This document shows positions 62,991 to 64,000 of a DNA stretch of 64,000 nt, one piece after another. Origin of the DNA: Gymnogyps californianus (lineage: Eukaryota; Chordata; Aves; Accipitriformes; Cathartidae); the NCBI RefSeq assembly GCF_018139145.2, contig NC_059482.1, positions 7,679,294 through 7,743,293 on the forward strand, in the 5' to 3' direction. The notes below the pieces were generated by a model, which was not told the DNA's origin, did not search any database, and saw only the letters and a list, made by a program, of their open reading frames with translations. The position numbers and the translations under genes were made by a program. Numbering within the stretch: the stretch's first letter is position 1; the number at the start of each line of letters is the position of its first letter.

Positions 62991-64000
62991 CTTTATCAAC
63001 ATGTACTTGTTGGGAGTCAGGCAAATGAAACACTAAGCGACATCAGCAGAACTTACGTTCTTGAAATCACAAGATTTTTAAAAATATATTTCAATTAAAT
63101 GTGGAGCTTGTAGACAGACTCTATGAACTAGAGACACCTTGGTAAGTGCAGTGGGGAGGTGGGGAGCTGTGAAATGCCATTATGTGCAACTGAGCTGGAT
63201 AACTGTGACACAGGTAAAAGCAGACCCATTGTCTTTGGGATAGAGTAAAGGATATTTGCCCTCAAGAGGCATTTTATTGATAAAGGGACAATAATGTCGA
63301 TATTTGGAAATTAAATGTCAAAATGTCAAATACACAGAGGCACAGAAGCATTTGTTGCCAGTATTACCAGGGCCAAATACCGCATTTCCACTGATGTCTG
63401 TAAGAACTGATGATGCTCAGCAGTTGTGAATATCGTTCTCTGTTCTGAATCCCAGCCGTGATGCTGGTTACAAGGAAGAGACCAAGAGATGGCTCAGCTG
63501 CTCCTTCCCTGTTTTTGCCATGGTATGTGAGGATAACAGAGGTGCTGACAATACCAGGTATTAAGCCGTTAGAGTATCCCAAATACTCCACCAGTAGGTT
63601 TTTCTGTTTCTCAGATAATGAAAGCAATCCTCACCCCAGGAAATTTGAAAGGATACAGAAAAACCTGCATGAAAGAATGGGCTACAACACCATGGGGGGA
63701 AAACCAGGGTTAGTATATAAAGATGAAAAATGTACATAGTTTGTGCATATCCTGATGCAAATATATTTCAAAGTGCTCTCTTCTGTCACCACCAAAGTAT
63801 CTTGTTAATCAATCAATAATCCTCTTGTTCTATTACCTGTGTACACATCATTTGAATATCACCTCAGTTACTATCATTATTCATTAGCCCCAAATCCTCT
63901 ACAACGTGACATGCCTCATCATGTGCTTTTCCTCTCAGCGTTCAGTCAGGCAACCTCATCATTCACCACTGAAATGTTTTGTGAGCTAGCAGATTCCTGA
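62991..64000. other. Non-coding DNA to window end; one protein-like frame
   Basis: A 93-codon plus-strand frame (63458-63739) and an 87-codon minus-strand frame (63364-63627) overlap. The former ends FERIQKNLHERMGYNTMGG and a few more residues, which looks protein-like but matches nothing I recognise. CACAGAGGCACAGAAG near 63336 weakly recalls MIR. Confidence 0.5.

Noticed and set aside
63458..63739. 93-codon plus-strand frame ending with a basic, protein-like stretch
   Set aside because: Overlaps an 87-codon antisense frame, no domain recognised, no supporting gene structure.
1..64000. CRISPR array, bacterial operon, phage or integron
   Set aside because: No regularly spaced direct repeats, no dense same-strand open frames with ribosome-binding sites, and CR1 elements show the DNA is vertebrate.
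1..64000. Endogenous retrovirus with coding potential
   Set aside because: No gag, pol or env motifs recognised in any frame. The reverse-transcriptase relics seen belong to CR1- and L2-type LINEs.

Overview
This window looks like AT-rich, non-coding vertebrate nuclear DNA, most likely from a bird. The main evidence is two clear CR1 LINE remnants with avian-type 3' ends (29692-29911 on the minus strand; about 39852-40790 on the plus strand). Overall repeat density is low, simple repeats are short, and nothing resembles a bacterial or phage operon. A crocodilian or turtle origin is less likely but not excluded, because those genomes also carry CR1 and well-preserved ancient repeats.

I find no convincing protein-coding gene. 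Every long open frame (at most about 141 codons) lacks a recognisable domain, is usually overlapped by open frames in other phases, and often lies in repeat-derived or compositionally odd DNA. The window is best read as intergenic DNA or the inside of a large intron. One exon-like segment (36826-36909, plus) is reported as speculative. No tRNA, rRNA, CRISPR array or integron was seen.

Layout. 1-19.2 kb: unique AT-rich sequence with short simple repeats, a perfect 24-bp tandem duplication at 17197-17244 and a possible RFX-plus-forkhead site near 15.19 kb. 19.2-22.3 kb: the most structured part. It holds a stretch dense in homeodomain, GATA and E-box cores, a minus-strand L2-type LINE fragment (about 19960-20580), an ORF-rich block of intermediate GC (20704-21123), a long pyrimidine tract and an isolated GC-rich island (21926-22330). 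22.3-38 kb: mostly unique sequence with one CR1 tail, palindromic ancient-repeat fragments and enhancer-like AT-rich patches. 38-48 kb: an L2-type reverse-transcriptase fragment (38022-38433), the long CR1 fragment, a 17-bp-arm inverted repeat (46750-46846) and a third L2-type fragment (about 47682-47945). 48-64 kb: a 34-A run, more palindromic-repeat fragments, a MIR-like SINE (about 53650-53806) and otherwise featureless DNA.

No genes act together here. What is worth attention is the record of ancient retroposons, and the possibility that the 19.2-21.5 kb segment is a conserved regulatory cluster partly built from an old L2 element. Repeat assignments were made by recognising family motifs by eye. 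No database search or conservation score was available.
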